Of a DNA stretch of 64,000 bases, positions 43,967 to 54,689 are shown one piece after another. The position numbers and the translations under genes are program-made. The notes beneath the pieces were generated by a model. It saw only the letters and a list, made by a program, of their open reading frames with translations, was not told the DNA's origin and did not search any database. Source of the DNA: Streptomyces dysideae (GTDB taxonomy: Bacteria; Actinomycetota; Actinomycetes; Streptomycetales; Streptomycetaceae); assembly GCF_001514305.1 (NCBI RefSeq), contig NZ_KQ949088.1:1-64000 (forward strand), read 5' to 3'. Each line of letters starts with the position of its first letter. Position 1 is the first letter of the stretch.

Positions 43967-44183
43967 CGGACGCCGGCCGGGCACCTCCAGCCGGCCACCT
44001 CCCGGGCGTAAACCCCATCTCCCTCTCGTAACCGCATCTTTGCGCGATCTCCACAGGGAAATACTGCTTTCGGAGTACGGATGGGGCGCGTGGGGCGACT
44101 AGGGTCCCTTGATGTTTCAAGTGCCCGTCGTGAGGTTTCCGGCGGGGCTCCCGTCATGCGTACAGCTGGAAGGGGACACTTCC

Positions 44184-45293
44184 GTGTCCGAATCCCCCAC
44201 CCCCTCCCACCGCAGGAAGCGGCCGCTCTCGCGTCGCGGCATGATCGGCGCCGCCGGCGCCGTGGCCGCCGGTGCCGCGCTGACCCCGGTGGTCTTCGCC
44301 GCGAACGAGTCCGACGACAAGGGCAGCACGTCGTCCGGATCCGGTGACCCCGGTACGACGCCGGAGAAGTTCCCCACGACCCGGACCGAGGCCGCCACCG
44401 GCACCGGCGAGGCCACCACCGCGATTGCCGCCTCCTACGTCGGCCTGCGCTGGAGCGGCGCGAAGGACGGCGCCGCCATCCGGCTCGCGGATGGCGACTG
44501 GCTGTCGGCGACCGGCGGCTGCGCGACCGTCGAGGGCGGCGGCACGGCCCTGGTGGCGGCCGGCAACGCCACCGCGTACGAGGTCAAGGCCGAGGCCGGT
44601 GTGTCCGGCCTGCGCTCGCTGGCGATCGACACCACCGACGGCCCCGGCCGCACCTTCAAGGTGCCCTCGGAGCCGACACGCGTGCGTGGCGTCGGCTACC
44701 TCTCGCGCCCGGCATGGGGCGCCGACGAGTCGAAGCGGTTCAAGGCGGACGGCACGGTCAACTCGCCGGAGACCTACTACCCGTTGCAGACCATCACGGT
44801 CCACCACACCGCCACGCCGAACGACGACCCCGACCCGGCCGCCACGGTCCGCGCGATCTACGAGTTCCACGCGATCACCAACGACTGGGGCGACATCGGC
44901 TACCACTTCCTCATCGACGAGGCCGGCACCCTCTACGAGGGCCGCTACTCCGGCGACGACGTAGTCCCGGCCTTCGACAAGGACGGCAACGTCGTCACCG
45001 GCTTCCACACCGGCGGCTTCAACTCCGGCAACCTCGGCATCGCCCTCCTGGGCACGCTGAACGACCGCGGTCCGACGGACGCGGCCAAGTCCGCGCTGAC
45101 CCGGCTGATCAAGGTGATCTCCCGCTTCAAGGGCCTGGACCCCGCCGGGCAGACCACCTTCGTCAACCCGGTCAACGGCGCGACGAAGGACGTCGACACC
45201 GTCAGCGGCCACCGCGACTGGATGGCCACCGAGTGCCCCGGCCAGACGATGTACGACCTCCTTACCGAGGTCAGGGCGGCCGCAGCCCGCTGA
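44184..45293 (+). CDS. N-acetylmuramoyl-L-alanine amidase / PGRP domain, Tat-exported
   Basis: 369 aa. A twin-arginine signal (LSRRGMIGAAGAVAAGAAL) precedes a Ser/Gly linker, a ~120-residue beta domain, and the amidase_2/PGRP domain: VHHTATPNDDP with the first zinc His, GDIGYHFLID, TGFHTGGFNSGNLGIAL and SGHRDWMATECPG with the other His and Cys ligands. It hydrolyses the amide between muramic acid and the stem peptide in the wall. GTG 44184 has GGAAGGGGA upstream; ATG 44109 is less likely. Confidence 0.9.
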   Translation: MSESPTPSHRRKRPLSRRGMIGAAGAVAAGAALTPVVFAANESDDKGSTSSGSGDPGTTPEKFPTTRTEAATGTGEATTAIAASYVGLRWSGAKDGAAIRLADGDWLSATGGCATVEGGGTALVAAGNATAYEVKAEAGVSGLRSLAIDTTDGPGRTFKVPSEPTRVRGVGYLSRPAWGADESKRFKADGTVNSPETYYPLQTITVHHTATPNDDPDPAATVRAIYEFHAITNDWGDIGYHFLIDEAGTLYEGRYSGDDVVPAFDKDGNVVTGFHTGGFNSGNLGIALLGTLNDRGPTDAAKSALTRLIKVISRFKGLDPAGQTTFVNPVNGATKDVDTVSGHRDWMATECPGQTMYDLLTEVRAAAAR

Positions 45294-45303
45294 CCTGCGG
45301 TGA

Positions 45304-45370
45304 CCTGCCCGGGATCGGTCACCGACCGGCGCGCATTACGCTGGGAGGCTGACCGATCCCCCTGGGCAGG
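45304..45370 (+). promoter_or_regulatory. 18-bp inverted repeat spanning the ABC-F promoter/leader
   Basis: CCTGCCC-GGGATCGGTCA (45304-45321) pairs with TGACCGATCCC-CCT-GGGCAGG (45350-45370), perfect except for a 3-nt bulge. The right arm ends inside the AGGAG ribosome-binding site of the ABC-F gene, so a transcript containing both arms would hide it. A TACGCT -10-like box lies in the loop, so an operator role is also possible. Confidence 0.6.
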
Positions 45371-45376
45371 AGAAAA

Positions 45377-47179
<1,803 letters not shown>

Positions 47180-47252
47180 CGCCGAAGGCCGCTCGAAAGG
47201 CGGCGCGCGCGTCACGTGAAGGGGGCGTGAAGGCGCGTAACGAGGGCATCAC

Positions 47253-47291
47253 GGGCCGGTCCTCCCTTGGGAACAGGGGAGGATGCGGCCC
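47253..47291 (+). terminator. Hairpin terminator after the ABC-F gene
   Basis: GGGCCG-g-TCCTCCC pairs with GGGAGGA-tg-CGGCCC: 7 and 6 bp separated by a small internal loop, 10-nt hairpin loop, followed by TGTGTTGT. Located 74 bp past the stop. Confidence 0.7.
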
Positions 47292-47325
47292 GCTGTGTTG
47301 TCGGTCCCGAGTGATAGAAAGGTCC

Positions 47326-47346
47326 GTCTGAGAACAGTCTGAGAAC
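47326..47346. promoter_or_regulatory. Direct repeat GTCTGAGAAC, 11-bp period
   Basis: Two exact 10-bp copies (47326-47335, 47337-47346), one helical turn apart, 69 bp upstream of the propeller-protein start. The spacing suits tandem binding by a response regulator or similar activator. Confidence 0.5.
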
Positions 47347-47414
47347 CGCTGGTGTGGCGGAAACGCGACGGCACAGGGCGCGGCACCACATCGGTCACAA
47401 GGGGGAACCAGCTC

Positions 47415-49262
47415 ATGAGCCAGCCGCCCAACCAGCCGCCCCAGGGCGGTTTCGGCGCACCGCAGGACCCACGGCAGGGTGGCTTCGGCGCACCGCAGCC
47501 CCCGCAGCAGCCTGCGCCGCAGACCCCGCCCCCGCCGCAGGGCGCCCCCCAGGCACCCCCGCCGCCCCAGGGCCCGCCCCAGGCGCCGCCGCCCCCGCAG
47601 GGCCCGCCGCCCGGCGCCCCGCAGTCCGGCTACGGCTACCCGCAACAGCCCGGCTACGGGCACCCGCAGCAGCCGGGCGCGTACCCGTCCGGCCCGTACG
47701 GGCAGCCGCAGGAGCAGCCGGGACCGTACGGCTATCCGCAGCAGCCCGGGCCCTACGGCCAGCAGCCCGCCCCCGGTTACGGCTTCCCGCCCCAGTCGCA
47801 GTACCCGGGCGCGCCCGGCACCCCGGGCTCCGGCTCGCGCAACCCCTTCAAGGGCAAGCCCGGCCTCGCCATCGGCGCCGCGGTCGCGGCGCTGGTCGTC
47901 ATCGGCAGCACCGTGTTCGCGGTGACCAGCGGCGGCGACGACGACCCGAAGAAGCCGGTCGCCCAGGGGAGCGACGACCCGAAGGTCTCCGCGTCCCCGA
48001 CCGGCACCGGCAGCGGCAGCGGCGAAGGCGGCGCCGACCCGGAGAACCTCAACGGGGGCCGCCAGGCCGGTGAGGCGAAGGTGCTCTGGTACAAGGACGC
48101 GCCCGACGCGCCCAAGTCCGGCGCCGACGCGCCCGGTCTGTGGATCACCGACAGGGCCGCGGTGAAGGTGGCGTACAAGCAGCTCTTCGCCTTCAACGTC
48201 GGTGACGGCGAGGAGGCCTGGGCCCCGATCACCTTCCCGCAGAAGATCTGCTCGGTCACCCCGCAGAAGTCGTCCGACAACAAGATCGTCGTGGCGTACG
48301 AGAGCGGCAGCAGCGACCGCGCCAAGTGCAACCAGCTCCAGCAGGTCGACCTCAACACCGGCGCCAAGGGCTGGAAGGACACGGTCTCCAGCAGCGGACT
48401 GTTCGACAGCACGCTCAAGGTCGAACTGTCCATCACCGGCAAGACGCTGATGGCGGGCCGCTCGCAGTCCGGCACGGCGTACGACGTCAACACCGGCGAC
48501 AAACTGTGGGACAAGAAGCGGTACGGCGACAAGTGCTTCCCGGACGCGTTCGCGGGCGGTGAGAAGCTGATCGCCGTGGCGTCCTGCGACGCCACCGGCA
48601 CCAACGAGCACGACGAGATCCAGGAGCTCGACCCGGCGACGGGTAAGGCCAAGTGGACGCAGAAGATGGACAAGGGCTGGAAGATCGCGCGCCTCTTCTC
48701 CATCGACCCGTTGGTCGTCTACAGCACCAACGAGGACAAGAAGGGGTGGAACATCTCCACCTTCGGCTCCGGCGGCAAGTTCCGCTCGCAGGTCGGCGTC
48801 GACCTCGACATCGGCGTCCAGTGCGGCTGGGCCATCCTCGAGCGCAACCTGGGGGGCTGCGCCGGTGCGGCGGCCGACGCCGACACGCTCTACCTGCCCA
48901 CCAAGGCGATCTCCACGGCCAACGAGATCGTCGCGATCAACCTCGCCGACGGCAAGGAGAAGTGGCGCGTCAAGTCCCCGGCGGACGAGCCGATGCTGCC
49001 CATGAAGGTCGAGGACGGCAAGCTCATCGCCTACGTCAAGCCGTCGTACGACGCGGGCGGCCAGGTGCTGTCGATCCCGGTCACCGGCAGCAGCCACCAG
49101 CCGACGAAGCTGCTGCAGAACCCGGCGGGCGCCGCGCGGATCGAGAACGGCTTCTTCTCCCGGGTGTACGACTGGGTCGACGGGCGCTTCTACCTCGCGA
49201 GCGCGCGGCTGACCGGCAACGACGAGGCGAAGGAGAAGCTGATGCTCGCCTTCGGCAAGTGA
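47415..49262 (+). CDS. Membrane-anchored PQQ-like beta-propeller protein, paralogue 1
   Basis: 615 aa. The first ~150 residues are a low-complexity Pro/Gln/Gly/Tyr tail (GYGYPQQPGYGHPQQPG type), then one helix (GLAIGAAVAALVVIGSTVFAV), then an extracellular propeller with repeats such as LWDKKRYG, ELDPATGKAKW and INLADGKEKWRV, resembling BamB/PQQ_2 blades. ATG 47415 with GGGGGAACC upstream. No catalytic motif; probably a binding or sensor protein. A tandem paralogue follows after 74 bp. Confidence 0.85.
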   Translation: MSQPPNQPPQGGFGAPQDPRQGGFGAPQPPQQPAPQTPPPPQGAPQAPPPPQGPPQAPPPPQGPPPGAPQSGYGYPQQPGYGHPQQPGAYPSGPYGQPQEQPGPYGYPQQPGPYGQQPAPGYGFPPQSQYPGAPGTPGSGSRNPFKGKPGLAIGAAVAALVVIGSTVFAVTSGGDDDPKKPVAQGSDDPKVSASPTGTGSGSGEGGADPENLNGGRQAGEAKVLWYKDAPDAPKSGADAPGLWITDRAAVKVAYKQLFAFNVGDGEEAWAPITFPQKICSVTPQKSSDNKIVVAYESGSSDRAKCNQLQQVDLNTGAKGWKDTVSSSGLFDSTLKVELSITGKTLMAGRSQSGTAYDVNTGDKLWDKKRYGDKCFPDAFAGGEKLIAVASCDATGTNEHDEIQELDPATGKAKWTQKMDKGWKIARLFSIDPLVVYSTNEDKKGWNISTFGSGGKFRSQVGVDLDIGVQCGWAILERNLGGCAGAAADADTLYLPTKAISTANEIVAINLADGKEKWRVKSPADEPMLPMKVEDGKLIAYVKPSYDAGGQVLSIPVTGSSHQPTKLLQNPAGAARIENGFFSRVYDWVDGRFYLASARLTGNDEAKEKLMLAFGK

Positions 49263-49336
49263 GGCGTGCGCCCGCTGTCCCCTTCCCCGCAGTCCCCACC
49301 GCGTCCGCCGCTCCCCTTCCCTGAGGTACCCACGCC

Positions 49337-51181
49337 ATGACCCAGCCGCCGCCCCACCAGCCCCCGCCCGGGGGAGGGTTCGGCCCGCCGCAGGACCAGC
49401 CGCCCCAGCAGCAGGGGGGCGGCGGCTTCGGCGCGCCCCAGCCGCCGCAGCAACCTGCGCAGCCGCCCGCACAGCCTCCGCAGGCGCCGCCGGGCCCGCC
49501 GGCCGGAGGGGCGCCGGGGTACGGCTACCCGCAGGCACCTCAGGCTCCCCAGGGAGTCGCGCAGACTCCTCCGCCCGGGTACGGCTATCCCGGGCAGCAG
49601 CCCCATGCGTACGGGCAGCAGCCCGGTGCGTACGGTCAGCCGCCGAATCCGTACGGGCAGCAGCCCGGCTACGGCTATCCGCAGCCGGGCATGCCGCTGC
49701 ACCCCCAGCCCGCCGGGCCGGCCGGTGGCGGGCGGAAGGCCAACACGCGGCTGGCCGTCATCGTGGCGGCCGTCCTGGCCATCGCGCTGGTCATCGGCGG
49801 TGGCGTGCTGTACGCGAAGTCAGGTGACGAAGGCGGCAAGGACGACACCGCCGGCTCCAGCGGTGGCACCGGCGGCGGGGACAACGACAACGGGGGCGGC
49901 GGCGCCACCACCCCCGGCAAGGAGAAGGTGCCGGCCGACCCCAACTCCCAGGTCCTCTTCCAGGTACCGGCGCCCGATGTCGACGACGACACCAGCATCG
50001 ACGTGGCCGGCTCGTGGCTGACCGACAAGGCGTACGTCAAGAGCGGCGTCTCCGAGATCGTCGGCTACGACCCCGAAAAGGGCACCAAGCTGTGGACGAT
50101 CCCGCTGCCGGGCCCCGTCTGCCAGGCCAGTAAGCACACCACCGAGGACAACCTCACGGCCATCGCCTTCCAACCCGCGAAGCCGACCAAGGCGAAGCCC
50201 TCACACGGCTGTACCCAGGTCGCGGCGATCGACCTCGACGCCGGCAAGAAGCTGTGGACGAAGACCGCCGAGGTCGAGGGCGAGCCGATCCGCTACGACA
50301 ACATCACTGTCAGCGGCGGCACCGTCGCCGCCGGCGGCACCGGCGGCGGCGCCGGGTTCGACGTCGAGACCGGCAAGCCGCTGTGGACCCCGAAGGCCGA
50401 CGCCGACTGCTACGACCTCGGGTACGCCGGCGGCGAGAAGCTGGTCGCGGTCGGCAAGTGCGGCTCCTACGACCAGCCCCAGCTGCGCATCCAGACCCTC
50501 GACCCGAAGTCCGGGACGGTGATCTCCGAGTACAAGATGGCCGAGGGCATCGAGTACGCCAGCGTGGTGTCCACCGAGCCGCTCGTCGTGGCCGCCAAGG
50601 TCGGCGACGTCGAGGGTGCCGTCGGCATCACGGACGCCTTCTCGATCGACAACAAGACCGGCAAGCTGCGCATCCGCATCTCCGTGCCGGCCGACAAGTA
50701 CGCGGCCCGCTGCTCCGGCGTCACCACGATCGAAGCCTGCACGGGAATCGTGGTCGGCAACGACCGTCTCTACGTGGAGACCGACCAGCACGACGGCGGC
50801 GGCGAGTTCGGCCGGACCAACGAGATCGTCGCCTTCGACCTGGCCACGGGCAAGCAGACCGGGCAGCGTGCGGACGCGGGCGACAGGTACACCATCACGC
50901 CGCTGCGGATGGACGGCGGCAACGTGATCGCCTACAAGCGTCCGCCGTACGACAAGGGCGGGCAGATCGTCAGCATCGACGGTGGGAGCTTCAAGGAGAC
51001 GAAGCTGCTGGAGAATCCGGCCGCGAAGGCGGTACGGGATGTGGAGACCCGGATGTCTCCGGATTACGCCGAGCTCGTCTATGCGCAGGGGCGGCTGTAC
51101 ATGTCTGCCAAGTTCGCGAGCGAACTGGGCAGTTCCAACCAGAAGAAGTACCACGTGATCGCGTTCGGAGCGACGGGCTGA
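49337..51181 (+). CDS. Membrane-anchored PQQ-like beta-propeller protein, paralogue 2
   Basis: 614 aa with the same plan as its neighbour: a Pro/Gln/Gly-rich cytoplasmic tail (~135 residues), a single helix (LAVIVAAVLAIALVIGGGVLYA), an acidic linker (SGDEGGKDDT) and a propeller with blades ending GTKLWTIPL, GKKLWTKTAEV and GKPLWTPKAD. A C-terminal blade KGGQIVSIDGGSF matches AGGQVLSIPVTGS of paralogue 1. Substrate or partner unknown. Followed by a strong terminator. Confidence 0.85.
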   Translation: MTQPPPHQPPPGGGFGPPQDQPPQQQGGGGFGAPQPPQQPAQPPAQPPQAPPGPPAGGAPGYGYPQAPQAPQGVAQTPPPGYGYPGQQPHAYGQQPGAYGQPPNPYGQQPGYGYPQPGMPLHPQPAGPAGGGRKANTRLAVIVAAVLAIALVIGGGVLYAKSGDEGGKDDTAGSSGGTGGGDNDNGGGGATTPGKEKVPADPNSQVLFQVPAPDVDDDTSIDVAGSWLTDKAYVKSGVSEIVGYDPEKGTKLWTIPLPGPVCQASKHTTEDNLTAIAFQPAKPTKAKPSHGCTQVAAIDLDAGKKLWTKTAEVEGEPIRYDNITVSGGTVAAGGTGGGAGFDVETGKPLWTPKADADCYDLGYAGGEKLVAVGKCGSYDQPQLRIQTLDPKSGTVISEYKMAEGIEYASVVSTEPLVVAAKVGDVEGAVGITDAFSIDNKTGKLRIRISVPADKYAARCSGVTTIEACTGIVVGNDRLYVETDQHDGGGEFGRTNEIVAFDLATGKQTGQRADAGDRYTITPLRMDGGNVIAYKRPPYDKGGQIVSIDGGSFKETKLLENPAAKAVRDVETRMSPDYAELVYAQGRLYMSAKFASELGSSNQKKYHVIAFGATG

Positions 51182-51203
51182 CGAACCATCGCCCATGGTC
51201 GTG

Positions 51204-51241
51204 ACGACGGCCCCGTTCCTGTTCAGGGACGGGGCCGTGCA
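51204..51241 (+). terminator. Terminator after the propeller-protein pair
   Basis: ACGGCCCCGT (51207-51216) and ACGGGGCCGT (51229-51238) pair perfectly; G-T/C-G pairs can extend the stem to 13 bp with a 6-nt loop. 25 bp past the stop. The remainder up to 51460 holds no gene that I can support. Confidence 0.75.
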
Positions 51242-51460
51242 CGTACCGCTCATCACCCTCGAATGCGGGGAAAGCCAGAAACTCCGTCGATCCGGGGCAC
51301 TTCTCACCGGTAGGGGGAGCGCAACGTCGAACAAGCGTGTAGCTTCCGGGGGCATGAAGGGCGGGGAGCCGGGAGGGGGCTTCTGTCCGCGCGGACCAAT
51401 GGGCATCCATAGTGCGGCGGTATCCGAGGGGATCCATTGGGGGGACTGGGGGGTTGCTCG

Positions 51461-52168
51461 ATGGGAGTGCGGCTGATGGTGGTCGATGACCACCGATTGC
51501 TCGCCGAGGCGTTGGCCTCGGCGCTGAAGCTGCGGGGACACCGGGTGCTGGCCGCGGCGGCGCCCGCCGCGGGTGCGGCGGAGCTGGTGATCGCCCGTGC
51601 GCCTGAGGTGTGCCTGCTGGGTACGGCCACGCCGGCCGAGCCGGGGATGTTCGACCCGGTGGTGAAGATCAAGCGGGAGCGGCCGCAGGTGGCGGTGCTG
51701 GTGCTGGGGCCGGTGCCGAGCCCTCGCGGGATCGCGGCGGCGTTCGCGGCGGGGGCGTCGGGATATGTGCGGCATGACGAGCGTATTGAGGGCGTCGAGC
51801 GGGCGATCATGAAGGCGCGGGCGGGGGAGGCGGCGGTGGCGCCGCAGCTCCTTCAGGGCGCGTTCAGTGAACTGCTCAATCCGGCGGCCCAGCCGGACGA
51901 CGAGGGGCAGCGGCTCCTTCAGATGCTGACGCCGCGGGAGGTGGAGGTCCTGGTCCGGGTTGCTGACGGCGAGGACACCCGCCTGATCGCGGCGGGCATG
52001 GGCATCGCCCCGTCGACTGCCCGGACCCATGTCCAGCGGGTCCTGATGAAGCTGGGGGTCGGGTCGAGGCTGGAGGCGGCGGCGTTGGCGGCGCGTACGG
52101 GGTTGCTGGATCGGGCGGGGCCTGTGCCGCACGCACAGCCGGAGACGGGGACAGGGCCGGAGTCCTGA
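51461..52168 (+). CDS. Atypical LuxR-type response regulator without phospho-acceptor Asp
   Basis: 235 aa. Receiver domain with the acidic pair VVDDH (Asp9/Asp10), but the strand that should carry the phosphorylated Asp reads PEVCLLGTATP, with Gly54 in its place, and the conserved Lys region is GYVRHDE. The output is a NarL/LuxR helix-turn-helix (LTPREVEVLVRVADGEDTRLIAAGMGIAPSTARTHVQRVLMKLGV). It probably works without classical phosphorylation. No histidine kinase adjoins it. ATG 51461 chosen; upstream codons look non-coding. Confidence 0.85.
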   Translation: MGVRLMVVDDHRLLAEALASALKLRGHRVLAAAAPAAGAAELVIARAPEVCLLGTATPAEPGMFDPVVKIKRERPQVAVLVLGPVPSPRGIAAAFAAGASGYVRHDERIEGVERAIMKARAGEAAVAPQLLQGAFSELLNPAAQPDDEGQRLLQMLTPREVEVLVRVADGEDTRLIAAGMGIAPSTARTHVQRVLMKLGVGSRLEAAALAARTGLLDRAGPVPHAQPETGTGPES

Positions 52169-52227
52169 CCGGGGGGAGACCACCGGGGGGAGACCGTCGC
52201 CACGGGGAGGGTTTTCATCGCCATGCC

Positions 52228-52253
52228 GATCCTGCTGGCTGGCCAGCAGGATC
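52228..52253 (+). terminator. Perfect 12-bp inverted repeat, probable terminator of the regulator
   Basis: GATCCTGCTGGC-TG-GCCAGCAGGATC, 60 bp past the stop. The following 52254-52638 has no supported gene; it contains a CAGGGAA/TTCCCTG dyad (52365-52390) and the AT-richer galT leader. Confidence 0.6.
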
Positions 52254-52545
52254 CATGCCGCGATTCCGGCTGTTCACGCATGCCGTTCTGGCCTGGGCCG
52301 CCTGCCGTTTCTGCCTCGCACCGGCCTTGGTCCGGGGCTCCCAGGCCATCCCCGAGGGGCCTATCAGGGAACCTTGATCACATTTCCCTGAGCGGCACTG
52401 TCTGCGCGTTGCCGCGCTCTGCGGCGGAACAGCCACGCCGCCGGCCCGGCCCCTGCCAGGGCAACCACTGGTTCGATGGTCGAGCCAGTTCGTGGCGGAA
52501 CCTATGCCTGCGCGTTCAGTGATCGACACGTCTGGTGATGCTCTT

Positions 52546-52608
52546 TGTTTGATTGTGATGTTGACGGTTGTGGGGAGTTGTGTTTCGATGTGTTGAGTTC
52601 TGTTTGAT
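52546..52608 (+). promoter_or_regulatory. Repeated TGTTTGAT boxes in the gal promoter region
   Basis: TGTTTGAT at 52546-52553 and 52601-52608, with a related TGTTTCGAT between them near 52581. The stretch is much more AT-rich than its surroundings and lies 31-93 bp upstream of galT. The pattern suits DeoR/GlpR-type sugar repressors, but no regulator gene is adjacent; inference. Confidence 0.4.
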
Positions 52609-52638
52609 GATCAGAGTGGCTCGAATGAGGAGTCCGGC

Positions 52639-53700
52639 GTGAAGAAGACCTCGACCCGGCTGGCCGACGGTCGTGAGCTCATCTACTACGACCTGCGCGA
52701 CGACACCGTGCGGGACGCCGTGGACCGGCGGCCGCTGGAGCGGACCGTCACCACGTCCGAGGTGCGCCGGGATCCGCTGCTCGGCGACTCGGTCGCCGTC
52801 GCCTCGCACCGGCAGGGGCGGACCTACCACCCGCCGGCCGACGAGTGTCCGCTGTGCCCCTCGCAGGGTGAGCGGCTGAGCGAGATTCCGGACTCGTCGT
52901 ACGACGTTGTCGTGTTCGAGAACCGGTTTCCCTCGCTTGCCGGTGACTCGGGGCGGTGCGAGGTCGTCTGCTTCACCTCCGACCACAACGCCTCCTTCGG
53001 TGATCTGACCGAGGAGCAGGCGGGGCTGGTGCTGGAGGCGTGGACCGACCGGACGTCCGAGCTGTCGCATCTGCCCTCCGTGGAGCAGGTGTTCTGTTTC
53101 GAGAACCGCGGTGCCGAGATCGGTGTGACGCTGGGGCATCCGCACGGGCAGATCTACGCCTACCCCTTCACCACCCCGCGTACGGCGCTGATGCTGCGTT
53201 CTCTCGCGGCCCACAAGGACGCCACCGGCGGGGAGAACCTCTTCGATGCCGTCCTGGAGCGCGAACTCGCCGGTGAACGGGTCGTCCTCGAGGGTGAACA
53301 CTGGGTGGCCTTCGTGCCGTACGCCGCGCACTGGCCGTACGAGGTCCACCTGTATCCGAAGCGCCGGGTGCCCGATCTGCTCGGGCTGGACGAGGACGCG
53401 CGCACAGAGTTCCCCAAGGTGTATCTGGAACTCTTGAGGCGCTTCGACCGGATTTTTGGTGAGGGTGAACCTCCTACGCCGTACATCGCCGCCTGGCATC
53501 AGGCACCGTTCGGCTCGCTGGAGGAGTTCGAGGGTGTCCAGCGTGAGGACTTCGCGCTTCACCTCGAGCTTTTCACCATCCGCCGCACTTCCGGCAAGCT
53601 GAAGTTTCTCGCGGGTTCCGAGTCCGGCATGAACGTGTTCATCAACGACGTGCCGCCGGAGCGCGCGGCCGAGCGACTGCGAGAGGTAGCGAGTTCATGA
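52639..53700 (+). CDS. galT: Galactose-1-phosphate uridylyltransferase
   Basis: 353 aa from GTG 52639. Exchanges UDP between glucose-1-P and galactose-1-P in the Leloir pathway. The uridylylated active site is HPHGQ (His167-His169) in [14 protein letters not shown]. Zinc-binding CPLCP (about 70-74), FENRFPSL and the C-terminal [10 protein letters not shown] also match. First gene of galTEK; its stop overlaps galE. Confidence 0.96.
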   Translation: MKKTSTRLADGRELIYYDLRDDTVRDAVDRRPLERTVTTSEVRRDPLLGDSVAVASHRQGRTYHPPADECPLCPSQGERLSEIPDSSYDVVVFENRFPSLAGDSGRCEVVCFTSDHNASFGDLTEEQAGLVLEAWTDRTSELSHLPSVEQVFCFENRGAEIGVTLGHPHGQIYAYPFTTPRTALMLRSLAAHKDATGGENLFDAVLERELAGERVVLEGEHWVAFVPYAAHWPYEVHLYPKRRVPDLLGLDEDARTEFPKVYLELLRRFDRIFGEGEPPTPYIAAWHQAPFGSLEEFEGVQREDFALHLELFTIRRTSGKLKFLAGSESGMNVFINDVPPERAAERLREVASS

Positions 53701-54659
53701 GTGGGAAGTACCTGGTCACCGGTGGCGCGGGGTACGTCGGCAGTGTCGTCGCTCAGCACCTGATCGAGGCGGGGCACGAGGTCGTCGTTCTCGACAACCT
53801 CTCCACCGGGTTCCGGGAGGGTGTGCCCGCCGGGGCGTCCTTCGTGGAGGGTGACATCCGTGACGCCGCCAAGTGGCTGGACTCCTCCTTCGACGCCGTG
53901 CTGCACTTCGCCGCCTTCTCGCAGGTCGGCGAGTCCGTCGTCAAGCCCGAGAAGTACTGGGACAACAACGTCGGCGGCACCATGGCGCTCCTCGGCGCCA
54001 TGCGTGAGGCCGGCGTGCGCAAGCTCGTCTTCTCGTCCACGGCGGCCACCTATGGCGAGCCCGAGCAGGTGCCGATCGTCGAGTCCGCGCCGACGCAGCC
54101 GACGAATCCGTACGGTGCCTCCAAGCTCGCCGTCGACCACATGATCACCGGTGAGGCGGCCGCCCATGGTCTGGGTGCCGTGTCGCTGCGGTACTTCAAC
54201 GTCGCCGGTGCGTACGGGGAGCAGGGCGAGCGGCACGATCCCGAGTCGCACCTCATCCCGCTGGTCCTCCAGGTCGCGCAGGGGAGGCGGGATGCGATCT
54301 CCGTCTTCGGCGACGACTATCCGACGCCGGACGGCACGTGCGTGCGTGACTACATCCACGTCGCCGATTTGGCGGACGCCCACCTCCTCGCGTTGGATGC
54401 CGCTGTTCCGGGCGAGCACCTGATCTGCAACCTGGGCAACGGCAACGGCTTCTCCGTCCGCGAGGTCATCGAGACGGTGCGGCAGGTGACGGGGCATCCG
54501 GTCCCCGAGGTCGTGGCTCCGCGCCGGGGCGGCGACCCGGCGGTGCTCGTGGCGTCGGCGCAGACGGCCCGTGAACGGCTCGGCTGGAACCCGTCCCGCG
54601 CGGACCTCGCGGGGATCGTGGCGGACGCGTGGGAATTCGCGCAGCGGCGCGGCAACTAG
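53697..54659 (+). CDS. galE: UDP-glucose 4-epimerase
   Basis: 320 aa, extended SDR. NAD-binding TGGAGYVGS, catalytic SSTAATYG with the Ser/Thr and YGASK with the Tyr/Lys, then [24 protein letters not shown] typical of GalE. Interconverts UDP-galactose and UDP-glucose. ATG 53697 overlaps the galT stop; galK starts 30 bp downstream. Confidence 0.96.
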   Translation: MSGKYLVTGGAGYVGSVVAQHLIEAGHEVVVLDNLSTGFREGVPAGASFVEGDIRDAAKWLDSSFDAVLHFAAFSQVGESVVKPEKYWDNNVGGTMALLGAMREAGVRKLVFSSTAATYGEPEQVPIVESAPTQPTNPYGASKLAVDHMITGEAAAHGLGAVSLRYFNVAGAYGEQGERHDPESHLIPLVLQVAQGRRDAISVFGDDYPTPDGTCVRDYIHVADLADAHLLALDAAVPGEHLICNLGNGNGFSVREVIETVRQVTGHPVPEVVAPRRGGDPAVLVASAQTARERLGWNPSRADLAGIVADAWEFAQRRGN

Positions 54660-54689
54660 GTACGTGGTACGGAAAGGTCAGGGGCAGGG

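Noticed and set aside
52215-52529. Possible small minus-strand gene between the response regulator and galT
   Set aside because: 104 codons with low coding character, crossed by hairpins, no domain; may be a remnant but not supported as a gene.
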